64,000 nt of DNA from Atrichornis clamosus (taxonomy: Eukaryota > Chordata > Aves > Passeriformes > Menuridae): contig WBMZ01004782.1 in NCBI GenBank assembly GCA_013400975.1, forward strand, positions 124,001 to 188,000. Direction: 5' to 3'. The first letter of the stretch is position 1. Each line of letters begins with the position of its first letter. Shown one piece after another: positions 12,337 to 24,400 of the stretch. The notes under the pieces were generated by a model. That model ran no database searches. It was not told where the DNA came from and saw nothing but the letters and a program-made list of their open reading frames with translations. The translations under genes were made by a program, and so were the position numbers.

Positions 12337-15300
12337 TTAAATCAGAAGTTGTTTTCATGCAATGCAATAAAACCACACAAGCTCTTTGTAATTATTTACT
12401 ATCTTTAGGAATAGGTAAGTGTTTAAACATTTCACTCTCTGAAGTCATTTACTGGGAAAAGTATTAATCTTCAGTTGAGTGTGTTAGCCATTAAGCATTT
12501 TCTGTGTTCTATATAATAATTGTCTCTCACTATCTTCTATTTAAAGTATGGTACATTAAAAACACAATTAAATATCAATTGAGCAGAATTTCTGGGTTGT
12601 CTTTTACCCCATTTTAGGTTAGCATCATAGTCACCGAACTATAAAACCAGAGTGGGAATCAGTCCATATAATCTCATCTGCAAAGAAAGGTGCTTCTAGG
12701 TCTGTCCAGTCTTGTAGTCATCTGCAGGACATCTAACCTACATTAAGTAAGATCAGATTGGCATCCACTGGTGTCCAAGCCTTAAGATCTGTATAATGAA
12801 AAGAGGTAAACAACTGACAAAGATGTTCTGGATTTCACTTTGCTAGTTTACAAAATACTTATAGCTCTGTATTAGCTTTATTGAAAAATTAGAAACTTAC
12901 TTTTGGTGCCCTGGATTGCCTCATTGCCAAATTAGGTGCACTAGACTTCACTCTCGATATCTTGATAATGCTGCATTCTGTTTGGAATCAAAATCTAAAA
13001 GTAGTCTCATTTTCTTCTGCAAAATGACCATGAACTGACCCTTAAAAATGAATTTAAATGTGCTAACCTTATTCACAATCATCAATAAATAACAAAATGG
13101 TGCAAGGAGCAATTAACATAAATTAAAACATAAATTTTAAACAGCAAGCTCTTAAAAAAATTCTAATCAGACACCTACTGACTCAAGATCTAATCCTGTT
13201 GCCACTGTAGTCAGGTCATTTATTATTTTAATTTCTTCTATCTAGCTTGCTAGATTCGTGTTCTTATAATAGCATATATCACTGCAGTATCTAAGTGTCA
13301 CTGAGGAAATAGTAACTGCTCTAACAACTGGCCAGTAATGCAGTTTTTTCTCTCTCTGCTTCTCTTAAGGCAATTAATTTTTTTTGTGGTTTTAACCTCA
13401 TATTATATCTTTATTTTTCTTATTTTCTGTTTTAACACTTCTTCCACTCAGTGCCATTTCCTATGATATTTGGAGAAGTTTATATTTTAATTGAAAGGGT
13501 GTACAATTTAGGTTTATTTTAGTCTGGCCAGATAAAGTTTTGATCTTGTTGTTGAGAAAATGCTGTACCACCTCTTTTTTTAATCTCCCCATTACAGTCA
13601 TACTGACAGCTCCTACAGAAAACAGGTATAACTGCAAGTTTTCTTTATGAGGACAGACATACTTTATGAGATATGTCAGGCATTAAAGATCAACAGAGAT
13701 TAATTTTGAAGGTGGCTGATATGAGATGACTGTTTCAGGAGTCATTACATTAAGCAACGTTCTGGGAGAAAATGGTGGTGATTTTATTTTATTTTTGTAA
13801 ATAAGGAGATGCCCACAATCTGAATTTGCTTAATTTTTTTACTGTTGTGGTGTTGTGACCACAAGTCCAGATATTAAAAAGATTCCAGGAGAATGCCAAA
13901 ATGTGATGATCTATCACTAGGAGGATGGGATAGAAGGGAATATTTTATTATCTATTACTGAAAAAATTTATTAATTCTTGGTAAATATTCCTCTGCTATT
14001 TTTGTCTGCAAGAAAATTAAGAAAACGGGTAGTTCCCTTGAAATCCACAACTTTAAACACATTCTGTTACCGTTTAAATAGGATGTTACTGGTGGAAGTT
14101 ACCATCAGAGACATATACCAGAGAAGCTGTGAAACGTAAGAGAAAGATAGAAAGACAGAAGCAAAGAAAGATTTCAGGTTAGTTTAATGATAATAAAACA
14201 AGTAGGCTGCTCAATCACAAAAAATACATAAGTTTTGTACTTACTAATTACGACCACTGACACCTTGAAGTGTCTTGTTTATGTACTTTGCACTATCCAC
14301 AGAACAATTTAGATTCTCACAGCTGTTGCCAAAGTCAGTCTCAGTCCATTGCTTTAATTAATCTGTGCTCATTATCAGGGTGGCAGTCTTTCTAAGAACA
14401 TAAAGTCAAAGGAGAAGATATAGCATTAGTAGAGTTTTTAGAGCAATCTGCAGGATACTGAGACATTAAAGGTTTTCTACCCCTAGTGAAGTTCTTTGAT
14501 ACGTAACAATAACAATGACACTTCTAAATACAGTCTTCAAATAAATACTTGGAGGTTTGCAAATCTGGTGCATAACAGAAAATGTCATTCACAGGAACTA
14601 GCTGCTTTCTCATTTCTTAATAAATTAAGGGGTGTTTCATAGAACATATGGCTTTATGATGATCTAGATCTTCTTCCAATATTGTGAAAAAATACCTCTT
14701 GTTAAAAAAGAAATATGTAATTACAGCAACTTATTAAGAAAAAAAGTGGGAAGTGAATTCAGTTGTAGAAAAATGCACAACCTACTTGACCTTCCCCTTT
14801 CTTTCCCTTTTCCTCTCTTTATTCATATGGTAGAGATATATAAGATAAATAGTATGAAAACATATGTAGTATTTAACTCTACTTGCTTGGGCTGAAAATA
14901 CATTCTTTACTGGTATTCTATTGAAAAGTTAAATACATAACTGAAAAGTACATTAGATTTGAATTAAAAGTAAAAAGGTAAGATATAAGGGGAAATTGCA
15001 ACAGGAATATTTAATAACCATAAATATATATATTATGACTCCAGAAAATTAATTCTAGATGTTGTATTTGAAAAAAACAAACAAATGCACACCAGAGTCT
15101 GTAAATATGTGGTTATTCCCATACACACACTGCCCTTTCCCAGAAGTAACAAATGATCATCCATTTCTCCAATAAATATAGTGCTGAATAATACACACAA
15201 TAATATTCAAATTACCTGCCAGTTAAGAAAAGACAATGAAAATCAAAGACAAAAGGAAGGCACAAAGAACTACAAAACTCCAAGATGACAGAATGTAGCA

Positions 15301-17966
15301 CATATGTTTTGCCTTTGTTTTTTTTTTAAAGGGCAGGCAAGCGATTCATTTATTTCCTATCAACAGAACAATGAATACAAGCTTTAAGAAATGCTAATTT
15401 TCGTGATGTAACAGTATGTACCTGCCACACCTGTGTCTAAATATTTCAAATTCTTCCTCTCAGTGATCATATAATGAGAATTTGAAAATGGACTAGAATA
15501 TGATTATAACCTGATCTGTTTAAGGTCTCAAATGGTTATAGCAGAAAAGCTTAATGTTGTCCTATAAGATTCATTTTTGGGTTGGATTAAGTGATGTGTT
15601 GAATGTCTTGGTGATTTTAACTTGCCTTTTGAAATTGGGTATTGAACTTTTAACAAAACCAACCAATAATAACCTTCAAAAGGAGCTAGCAACTTATGTT
15701 ACTAGGTAATACTGTGAAAACAAAGTGAAGTGGGTACATAACAAGCAATCAATGTTTTTAAGAATGGAAACTACTGGTATATATCAATTTGTTCTCTACT
15801 AATATTAGTTAGATTAGGTGTCATGAAATGTGTATAAAACCTCAGAGTATAGAGTAGCCAAAGAAATATTAATTCAAAATAATGCTGCTATTTTTAATTA
15901 TGCTGAAAAGATGCCATCTTCAGCATGTCCCATACTTAGTAAAACAAACAAATAAAAATTGTTTGGTTAAGCAAGGGTTTACATAAAAGGCAACATTTTA
16001 AAAATTACGGCAAATCTGTTACAATTGTATTTTATTGGTGGACACATCATGTTGTATGTCCACTATGAGGTCATTGAAGTGACCAAATTTTAAATTGTCA
16101 CCCAAAATTTGGAGTCTCCAGCATTGATCACGTTTTCAAAATAACTTGGATTAATCGTAGGTAGCTTAAAGAGTAATGCATAATTCAAATGCTGCTGCTG
16201 ACTTGGTCACTGTTCACATCACAGATTTAATGTTTTTTGTACTTAGCACTGTATGGGTGCATTCCAGTAAATATAATTTGGCCATTAGTAGTAGAAGGTT
16301 GTAGACCTTGCACTGACCTGACTCTGCAGGGCCTCAGCACTTGTCTGAGCTTGTCCTGTCAGCTGGTTTCAACTCATCGGTACTCATTGAAGGCAGAGGA
16401 CTTCAGAGAGCAATTAATCTCAGCCTAAAGCAGACATTTACATTTGACCAGCTTATTCTTTGTTGCTTTAATTCTATTATTACAGATTTCCCCCACGTAC
16501 TGTAGATGTGTCTCACTGCTCCCTTTCTGATTTGGCAACTTACCTGTGCCAATTGTCCTTGTGACAGTGTAACATGGATTGTGTTGGGAGACAGACACCA
16601 TCTAAATCCTTCCTTGGCATTTCCTCATGAAAGAACAGAGAGAAACTGTAGGCAGCATGAACTTATTCTGAGTTCAATTTACCTAAAAACACAATACAGT
16701 TACACATAAAGCCAGGTCTTCTTGGCTTTTAGACTCCTAGGATTTGTCAATTCAGGTAAATCCAGATATGATCAGAAGAAAGAGGAAGAGTTGCCTCAAC
16801 ATAGAGCTTTCATATATATCTTTAAAAAGATATTTGAGGTTTTCTGTATTTTTGCTATTTAACACATTTCCACACGATTTTGAGCTCTATAAATGTTTTT
16901 GCTCCAAAGAACATAAAGGAATTATTTGTAATATTTCATGTAATATTAGTTAATTATCCAGAAATGAGAAAAAATATAAAAGGAAGAAAATTGACAATAA
17001 CTCAAGAGAGGAATTAAATATAATAAGCAATATAAGGTGGATACAAATTTCATAAACATATATTTAGGAAGTAATAAAGAAATTTTACATGAACAGTAAT
17101 GGTGTTGGATGGATCACTGACAATGCTGCATATTCATGTATTTACTTATTCTGCTTGTTAATGTTGCTTATTTTACAAGGTATAATCCTGAGCTTGCTAA
17201 AAAATAAAGAATAAGACAAAAATAAGTTATACATATGTACCTTTTAATTAAAAAAATTAATGAACCTAACTTTAAAAAATTAGGAAATAGAGGTACATAG
17301 TAAACCCATTACTTTACAAAGGCATAATTTTAGTGAATAAGAAGCGTCTCCAGACATATAAATCTATGGGTCAAGTTCTTTAATTTATCATAGATCTGCT
17401 GAAGTCAGTGAAATATTATTTCTCACGGAAGTAAAATACATCTTTAAAATATTTTTATTCTCTGTTCTCATATTAGTTTTTTCTTGTCTCAATCTTATCT
17501 ACAATTTTTCTATTTATTTGTAATTATGAAGAATTACTTTGTGTGCAGTCTGAATTTTGGCTATTTGCCATACAATACCTTCCAACAAGAGCTATGTTTT
17601 TTAATATATGCAATGAATTTTAGCTATGTGATTCCCTTTAAAGCCAATGGGTAATGCACTACTAAAGTACTTCTTTGCCATTTTGAAAATTTATGAACAA
17701 GAAAAAAAACCCCCTTCAGTGGATACAAAAAGAGCCTTTGTTGTTAAACTTGCTCAATATTCAGTGCCTCAGCTTGCTGAGCTGCAACGTGTGTGCTTCA
17801 ACTGGACACTGAAGTTTTAAATCTGCACTGCTGTTTACTTGTAAAACCATCATCCACTGATTCATGGGTTCTAGGTCAATATGAAATGGTCCTGAAAGTG
17901 TACAGCTGTTTTCAAATTAGGAAGAAAAATAGTAAGAAAGAGAATGATACATCATAAAATATATAG
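12337..17966. other. Unassigned AT-rich non-coding stretch
   Basis: No exon, RNA gene or confident mobile element. The phrase GATGATCTAGATCTTCTTCCAA near 14657 is weakly CR1-like but not callable. Small open frames at 16237-16953 lack domains. Otherwise it is AT-rich, low in CpG, with scattered poly-A and poly-T runs. Confidence 0.6.
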
Positions 17967-18024
17967 TAAAAAGAAAAAAAAGAAAAAAAAAGAAAAAAGA
18001 ATGAAAAAGAAAAAAAAGAAAAAG
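17967..18024. repeat. A-rich (AAAAAAG)n-type low-complexity tract
   Basis: Almost pure purine: runs of four to nine A separated by single G residues, with one T interruption (GAATG). Simple low-complexity DNA. I see no gene body upstream that would make it a processed-pseudogene poly(A) tail. Confidence 0.9.
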
Positions 18025-19114
18025 TTCCATTCATGTTCTGGTCATTGCTTTTAATTTTCAGTCAGAAAAAAATCTGAGGCTACCTTTCAGCAGACAATGT
18101 ATCTTTGTTTACTTATCTGGAATCCAAGGAATGAGAAATACAAAATAATGAAAAATGAAAAAAAGTCCCAACTATACTATCTTTTGTTCTTTTTTTCTTC
18201 CCTTGAAGGACATAAACACTAAAAAAGACAGCATGCTTTTACTGAACACCATCTGAAGACATTGCCTGGTAAAGAAAGTATCCAACAAAGGATGTTCTCC
18301 ATTTTATAGAACATTGAGACTAAAGAATACAAAGCCTGTAACAATTACAAGAGTCAAGTAGGAAGCATTAGGCTACAAAACACTCATACATTATTAAATA
18401 TCTCAGCTGTGGCATCAGAGTACTTCTTAATTCTCCTTTCCACTGAAATAAAAAATTTATTTGTTAATCTTTAAATGGGACAATAACTCTTAAGAAAAAA
18501 GAAAAGAATGATATTCAAACATGTGGGAATACAGAAAGCTTTGAGAAAATAAAAACAATTAACCAAATACTTTGCTATTTTGGAGCAATCTCTATGGTAT
18601 GCCAATACTTCAGAGGTCAGATCAAACACTTAGGGTCTTAATTTTGATGTTTATTTAAAGATATTTGGGGGCTGGGTAAGTAAGGAAGAAGTGTGAAGAG
18701 ACAGAATAGAGAAGGCAGGCATGTGTAGTAACCTGCACATTTACAGCAAGAAGGAGAGATACTGGAGTGTGTATCGGACAATACAATTTCTTTACTTTGA
18801 GACATCATATACAAGCTCTCTTCATGATTTACATTCATGTCATGGGTTGTAGTAATAACTTTTTGGCCACCTGTCTGTTTGGCACTCATGAGCAATGACA
18901 ACACTTCTGTTCGTGGTGTTAAAGAAGGACCACACCAGCTGAGATGCAGTTTTTCTCCATCATCACTTGGCCAAACACCAAGTGTCTTACTGCTTTATTG
19001 ACACTATCCTTATTCTGCTAGTTTGCATTTTAAGTTAGGTGATTTTGTCAATACATTAGTGATAGCTTACTCAATAATATTTACTGAACACTGAAATCTT
19101 TTTCATTTTGATAA
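18025..19114. other. Unassigned non-coding stretch
   Basis: Nothing recognised. At 18907 the sequence TGTTCGTGGTGTTAA… faintly resembles the reverse complement of the 3' end of the short LTR type found next door. That would make it the far end of the element at 19335-19576, but no target-site duplication supports this. Confidence 0.5.
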
Positions 19115-19334
19115 CATAGCCCTGGGTCCAGAATTGTGACAGGGTCCTGAGTACTTCCCTGTCCCTGCCCACCCCCTGCTTCGGGCTCCCCCCACACTGC
19201 CCATGGCCCAGGACACTTTGTCAGCCTCCTGGGGCCATCAGTCCCTGCCCCAGTGACGCCACAGCAGGACCAGTCTCCAGCTCCCCACAGCCCTGCCCTG
19301 CCTGTCACAAACCCCACTAAGCCAGAACCACCCA
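19115..19334. other. GC-rich block abutting a minus-strand LTR fragment
   Basis: A block rich in C and CCC/CAG-type words (for example CCTGTCCCTGCCCACCCCC) in an otherwise AT-rich region. It lies directly next to the LTR fragment at 19335-19576 and occupies the position where the rest of that LTR's U3 should be, but I could not align it to the LTR. The minus-strand open frame through it (91 codons, glycine-rich) is a composition effect. It may be a diverged part of the LTR, a minisatellite-like expansion, or a separate insertion. Confidence 0.5.
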
Positions 19335-19576
19335 TGGGCCAGTGGTCTGTTCCCATTCCCAGGAAGTGTCTGCTCTCAACTTCCCGTGCAGCCCAAGTTA
19401 CCTCACCGTTGTAGGAGTACTAAATGCAGAAAAGGCCTTGGCCCTGTGTAATCCCTGCTCAGCAACAACAAAAACATCACTGTATTATCAACCCTGTGTT
19501 CAGCACAAAACAAAAACTCAGCCCCATACTAGCCACTGTGAAGAAAATTAACTCTACCCCAGCCGAAACTGGCACA
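19335..19576 (-). mobile_element. ERVL-type LTR fragment (5' part), minus strand
   Basis: On the minus strand the element starts TGTGCCAGTTTCGGCTGGGG at 19576 and continues with AGAGTTAATTTTCTTCACAG, TGTTGATAATACAG, GTTGCTGAGCAGG and GGCCTTTTCTGC. This is the 5' half of the same avian ERVL-like LTR type as at 3613 and 27058. Similarity fades around 19335-19420 (a GGAAGTTGAGAGCAGACAC-like remnant) and the element then runs into the GC-rich block. No matching 5-bp duplication was found, so at least one end is lost or unrecognised. Confidence 0.8.
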
Positions 19577-21405
19577 AACACACACAAACTCCCTTACAGA
19601 TCACCTATAGCTCTTATACGTGCTGTAGCTCATCAAAATGAGCAAAAATTGTCAAGGAATGATGAGAAAGTCAAAAGGAGTTTTCAATGACACATATTTC
19701 CAGTATGAAACCTCTCTCTCTCACTCTGTGTCTTTCCCCTGAGTCTTCAAGCTTGCCAGCAGCTCCAAGGAAAAGGCATGTACCACACAGTGACAAGAAC
19801 TCTGTAACAGAGTGAAACTCTAATAATTGCCATTGGCTTGGCTTCATTTACTGCTTACTCAGTGGTACCAACCTCTGCACAATCTTCTATGAGCACAAAT
19901 ATATTCCTGTTGTTTTGCTACTTCAGAAGAAACAGAGTATTCCATGTTTTCTGTTGTGTGTGTAAAATGTGCAATGATCCAGGGGATGCTGTGCAGTGGA
20001 GTTGCTGTGGAGCATGTAGTGGGAGGGACTGTTCCTGTATTTTAAATATCTTACATAGACAATAAATGGGCCTCATCTATATCTGTGGGATAATGTGAAT
20101 AAACTCAATAGGCAGCACTTAGTAAAAATATATCCTTGGAAATATAATACAATATCCTAAGGTAATTGTATAAGTGTGAGTTACCTAACACAATTATAAT
20201 GTTATAACAAACCATTTCAGAGGCAAAAAAAATCTTCATGCATGATTAAATAACAAACTTTGTCTGAGCATACTAAGGATTTTTAAAATTGCATCAGTCC
20301 TTTTACTTTAGTTTCTTCTTCAAGTATGAGCTTTATATAGATTTATCTTCAGTTTTTAATTTTCCAGGTAGCATTAACTTTGTTCCTAAAGCAAGAGATG
20401 AAACAGAACTGAGACCACTAATGCATAAAATACTTTCCTTCTTCAAAAACAAAGAACAATATATTTTCAAGTTGAGTGATGTAGCTTTTACCAACATAAT
20501 ACCTCATTATTCATGACATTTTGTCCATTATAGCATGAGATTCCTCAAAAGATAGAAGTAATCATCCAGGAGAAAAGTCTAGCTAATTATACATTTTCTG
20601 AGAAATCGAGCTGGTGTAATGGATGAAACATCAGTTACAGCAATTGCTGGTGTCTACTGACAGAAGAAATGCATCTTTGAAATTACTGTACCAGAAACCT
20701 CAGAAATCTGAGCCTTCCTTACCTGCTTTCTCTAGATGGATAGAAAAGCTTGTTTGGAGCAGAAAATGATATATAGACATGCATATAAAAAAAATTAAAT
20801 GCCTAAAATATAATTTGGAATGTTACATAAACATTATTGTGGAATGTACAAGCTATTGACTTATTGATTTTATAGAGCAATAGTAAAAGTTTACCTTTTA
20901 CAGAAATATAAGGAACTTATTAAGAATAGAAATATACGTTTTTTTCAACTAGCAGGGAAATTTAGGCATTTTGAATACCACAAGGAGAAGCTTTGACAAT
21001 TGTATTGGTGACTTTTAGGACAGCTGGAAAGAAAACAAGGACAGGCAAAGCAGAGTAGAAAGTGAAGGAAAAGATGAAAAGAAACCATGTACACAGAAGT
21101 TAGAAATGGACAATGAAAATAACAACTTTAGATAGGGTCAAAGTGCCAGAGTCAGGGCATTCATGTGAAAAGATAGAAGATAAGACTAGACATTTTTAAA
21201 AAAACCTGATTTTGATTAAATTTGAGAAATAAGACCTGAGGAGAAAGGGAGATGTCCTACATTAAATGTTAATAGATTCTACTGTAAGAAAGTTGGGCTT
21301 TAGTTCTGGCTTCAGATAAATAACCATGAGAAATGAACACAGGATTTGGCCCTTTTTCTTTGCCATTTTAAGGTGATTGAAAATAAAGAGAGGTCAGAGT
21401 AAAAG
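19577..21405. other. Unassigned AT-rich non-coding stretch
   Basis: Nothing recognised. The short plus-strand frames at 19838-20065 and 20289-20516 carry no domain signature. Confidence 0.6.
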
Positions 21406-21466
21406 AAGGTTGGACCAGAGGATCATTGAGGTCCCTTCCAATCTGGTATTCTATGATTCTGTGATA
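21406..21466 (+). mobile_element. CR1 LINE 3' tail, plus strand
   Basis: About 60 bp matching the very end of avian CR1: GGTTGGACCAGAGGATCATT, then GAGGTCCCTTCCAATCTGG, then TATTCTATGATTCTGTGA. Only the tail is present, a severe 5' truncation typical of CR1. No coding sequence remains. Confidence 0.92.
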
Positions 21467-24400
21467 AGATAGCTGGAGGATTATAGGCAAAATCTCTTTT
21501 CTCTGTAGTCTCTTCCTACTCTCTCTAACTGATTTTGAGCTGTGCTTTATTTGCTATATCTGGAAAGGTTGCACATCTGCATTCTCAGAGGAGCTAGAAA
21601 GTAAAATGGGTCCTTAGGTACTAAACAAAGATATAGAAATAGCTGTAGTTTTCTGATGGAATGGTGACAAAGAATACTTGAACTGATTCAGGTTTTGTGC
21701 GTGCCTGTCTCATATTGTAACATGTTAGAGGTCAAAATTGGCTATCAAATTTTAGAAAAATACTACTTAACTAAAAACTTTTGTAACATTATCTGTTTGC
21801 AAGTATTATCATCCACGCTGGGAAAAAAAAAAGAAAACAAACAAATAGACAAACAACCCTCCCCAAATCATATGCAAAATAGAAGTACTACATGCAAAAG
21901 TATTTTTTTTTTGTTTTGACAGTGTTCAAGGCAGTTGTATTTGTGAGTTTCTGTGGGTTTAGACCTCTGCTCAGTTCACAATTTGGAGAGCACCCTTATG
22001 AGAAATAGTCTGCTCTTGTCTGAAACAAAAGTCATTACTGACTGTAAGACATGCTTCCTGAACAGCGAGTGACAGCACTGAAGATTCAGCACAATGGAAA
22101 CCAAGTATCAGTGTCTAGGAAAATAAAAATATGCACTTGATTCTAATCTAAAAGATAAATATTTTACCATGTGATTTCTTGCATCATTCTAAAGGCAGCA
22201 TTTTTTAGAAAAAAAAAATCTAAATCCTATATTTCTTATTCTTTAGAGTGTTCTCGTATGGCAGAAAGTTTTCCAAGAAATATTGGGGTTTTTCAGATTT
22301 TATTGTACTCTTACAAGTTAGGAAAAATGAAGCACACGAAGAAATGAATTGACGTTTCAGGAAATCTGGTAGTTTATACATAGCAATATTGAAGTGATAA
22401 TAAGACAGGTACACTGTACAGTGAACCTCCAAAAAAGACAAGAAACAGAAATGAAAACTTGTATGAAGAAATAAGGAGGACAGGTTAGGTTAACAAGATT
22501 GTGTTTATGGCTTATTTGATATCAACCTATTTCAACAACCCTGGCATTAATCGGGAATTCTTTGTGGCTTCTTGCAAAATGGAGAAAAAGTTGAAAGATT
22601 TGAGATTTAGTAAATTATTACTTTCCAAAAATGATGTGTTAACAGCCCTCCATAGAACAGTTTTAGCCTAATCTAGATTGAATTTTAAGCAATGACTTAG
22701 ACAACGGTGAACAATTATTGAAATAGTAGAAGACAGTAAAGTCATATGTCCACAGTCCACAGCCCACTTGTTTTGCTGCATTTTTAGAATAGTGTTATCG
22801 TGTATAGAAAGAGAAGGTACACAAAGAAATTGTAAAAATTGAATAAGAAGGCAACAGTGAAGAATAGTGTAAATAATAAAGTCAGGAGCCATAAATTCTA
22901 TGACCTGAAACAGAGTAAATTATAACATAACATGGGTTATTTGCTAATATTTTGGAACAAATAAAATATTATTGTAATAGTTAAATCTACTAATAATTCA
23001 TTGATTTAAAAGGGCTGTAACATATATACAATTCTAAAATGTGTTTGATATACATGAGGTCTTAAACCATGTAGATAATGTCATCCCTAGTTACTGTTTT
23101 CCATCTACCATGCTCAATTGTACAAGGAGGCACAAATGGATACGAATGGAAGTGAGGCTGGACTAATGTTATCTGCAAAAAATGAATTCACCTGTTGTAT
23201 TCCTCACACAGGTCTATAGAGGTATACAAACCCCCCTCTTGCAATATAAATATTATGGTCCATGCACCTAACCTGATATTGTTAACTGGCACATAGTGTT
23301 GAAAAACAAAAAAAATAAAGTTCTTACTCTGAAGTTTTAGGATTGTTTTATCATTTGGCTGAAAAGTAGTAAGATAAAATACTGCAGAAATTTGGGAATA
23401 TTTACTGAGTCATGATAATTGATTACAAGTTTCCTGAAACTTAAGGCTACAATATGGAAAAATGATTTAGAAATCAGTTTAATTGAGTAAAGAAGATTGA
23501 CAACTAGATTAAAACAAAATAAGGTTGCCATTTTGGCACTCATGTCCATACATGGCCATTCCATATTGCCTCGATCTCCCAAAGATGTTTTGGGGAACTT
23601 ATAACACTAAATTATATTTTTTCTCTCACTGGCATATCTGTGTTAATACCATAGCATCTAAATAGTGAAGATTTTCAAGAGCATTTCAACAAGAAAAGAA
23701 GTTGATTTAGCATTTTTTTTAACTTTGTGTCTTTTTCAATGAAAAATCTTCTGGGAACTGTAATATTTGAAAGCTGGAATACCTTCTCAAAAAATAGAGG
23801 TAGAGAATCTAAGTTCATTCAACAGTAACACTGCCCTCTATTCACAACAATAAAAATAATAACAACTTCAGCCACAGCGACTGTAGCGATAAATGCCTGA
23901 GACACTTTCACTCACAGGATGTTGTTCTAGACAGACCAGGAAGGCACCTAGATTTAAGTACAGTGAGGTTTTCCTCTGTCTCACATCACAAGGGAGATTT
24001 CTAAACAAACGCATGTAAGACAACTTTCCAAAGAACTTAGATTTTAAGGAAATAAAAACCTAGTTTTCCTGTAAATCCTACTAATATCTTTAGAGTTTTG
24101 GTCTGTTATTACTCTGGTGAATACAAATTATTCAGCCTTAGAAGAAATGTCAAAACTAGACTGAGTCAATCCACTCTCTAACTGATGGGAAATGTATTTG
24201 TGCTGACAATACCTTTCAAATGTATGAAAAGGAAATAATATTGTAAATAGACCCTGCTATTGCTAAGTAAATGATTAGGAAAGGGGTTAACCATTCATAT
24301 AGAATTTTTGCTATTACTGTCTTGTCCTATGAGAAACATTAAAGGAAAAAAGCAACTGATCCCATGTATCGGTTATCAAAAGGTTTATAGGTTATTTTTT

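Noticed and set aside
14620..14690. CR1 tail suggested by GATGATCTAGATCTTCTTCCAA
   Set aside because: Only one weak block matches and the terminal repeat word is absent.
17967..18024. Poly(A) tail of a processed pseudogene or SINE
   Set aside because: No retrocopy body, promoter boxes or target-site duplication could be seen upstream. The tract is a purine-rich simple repeat.
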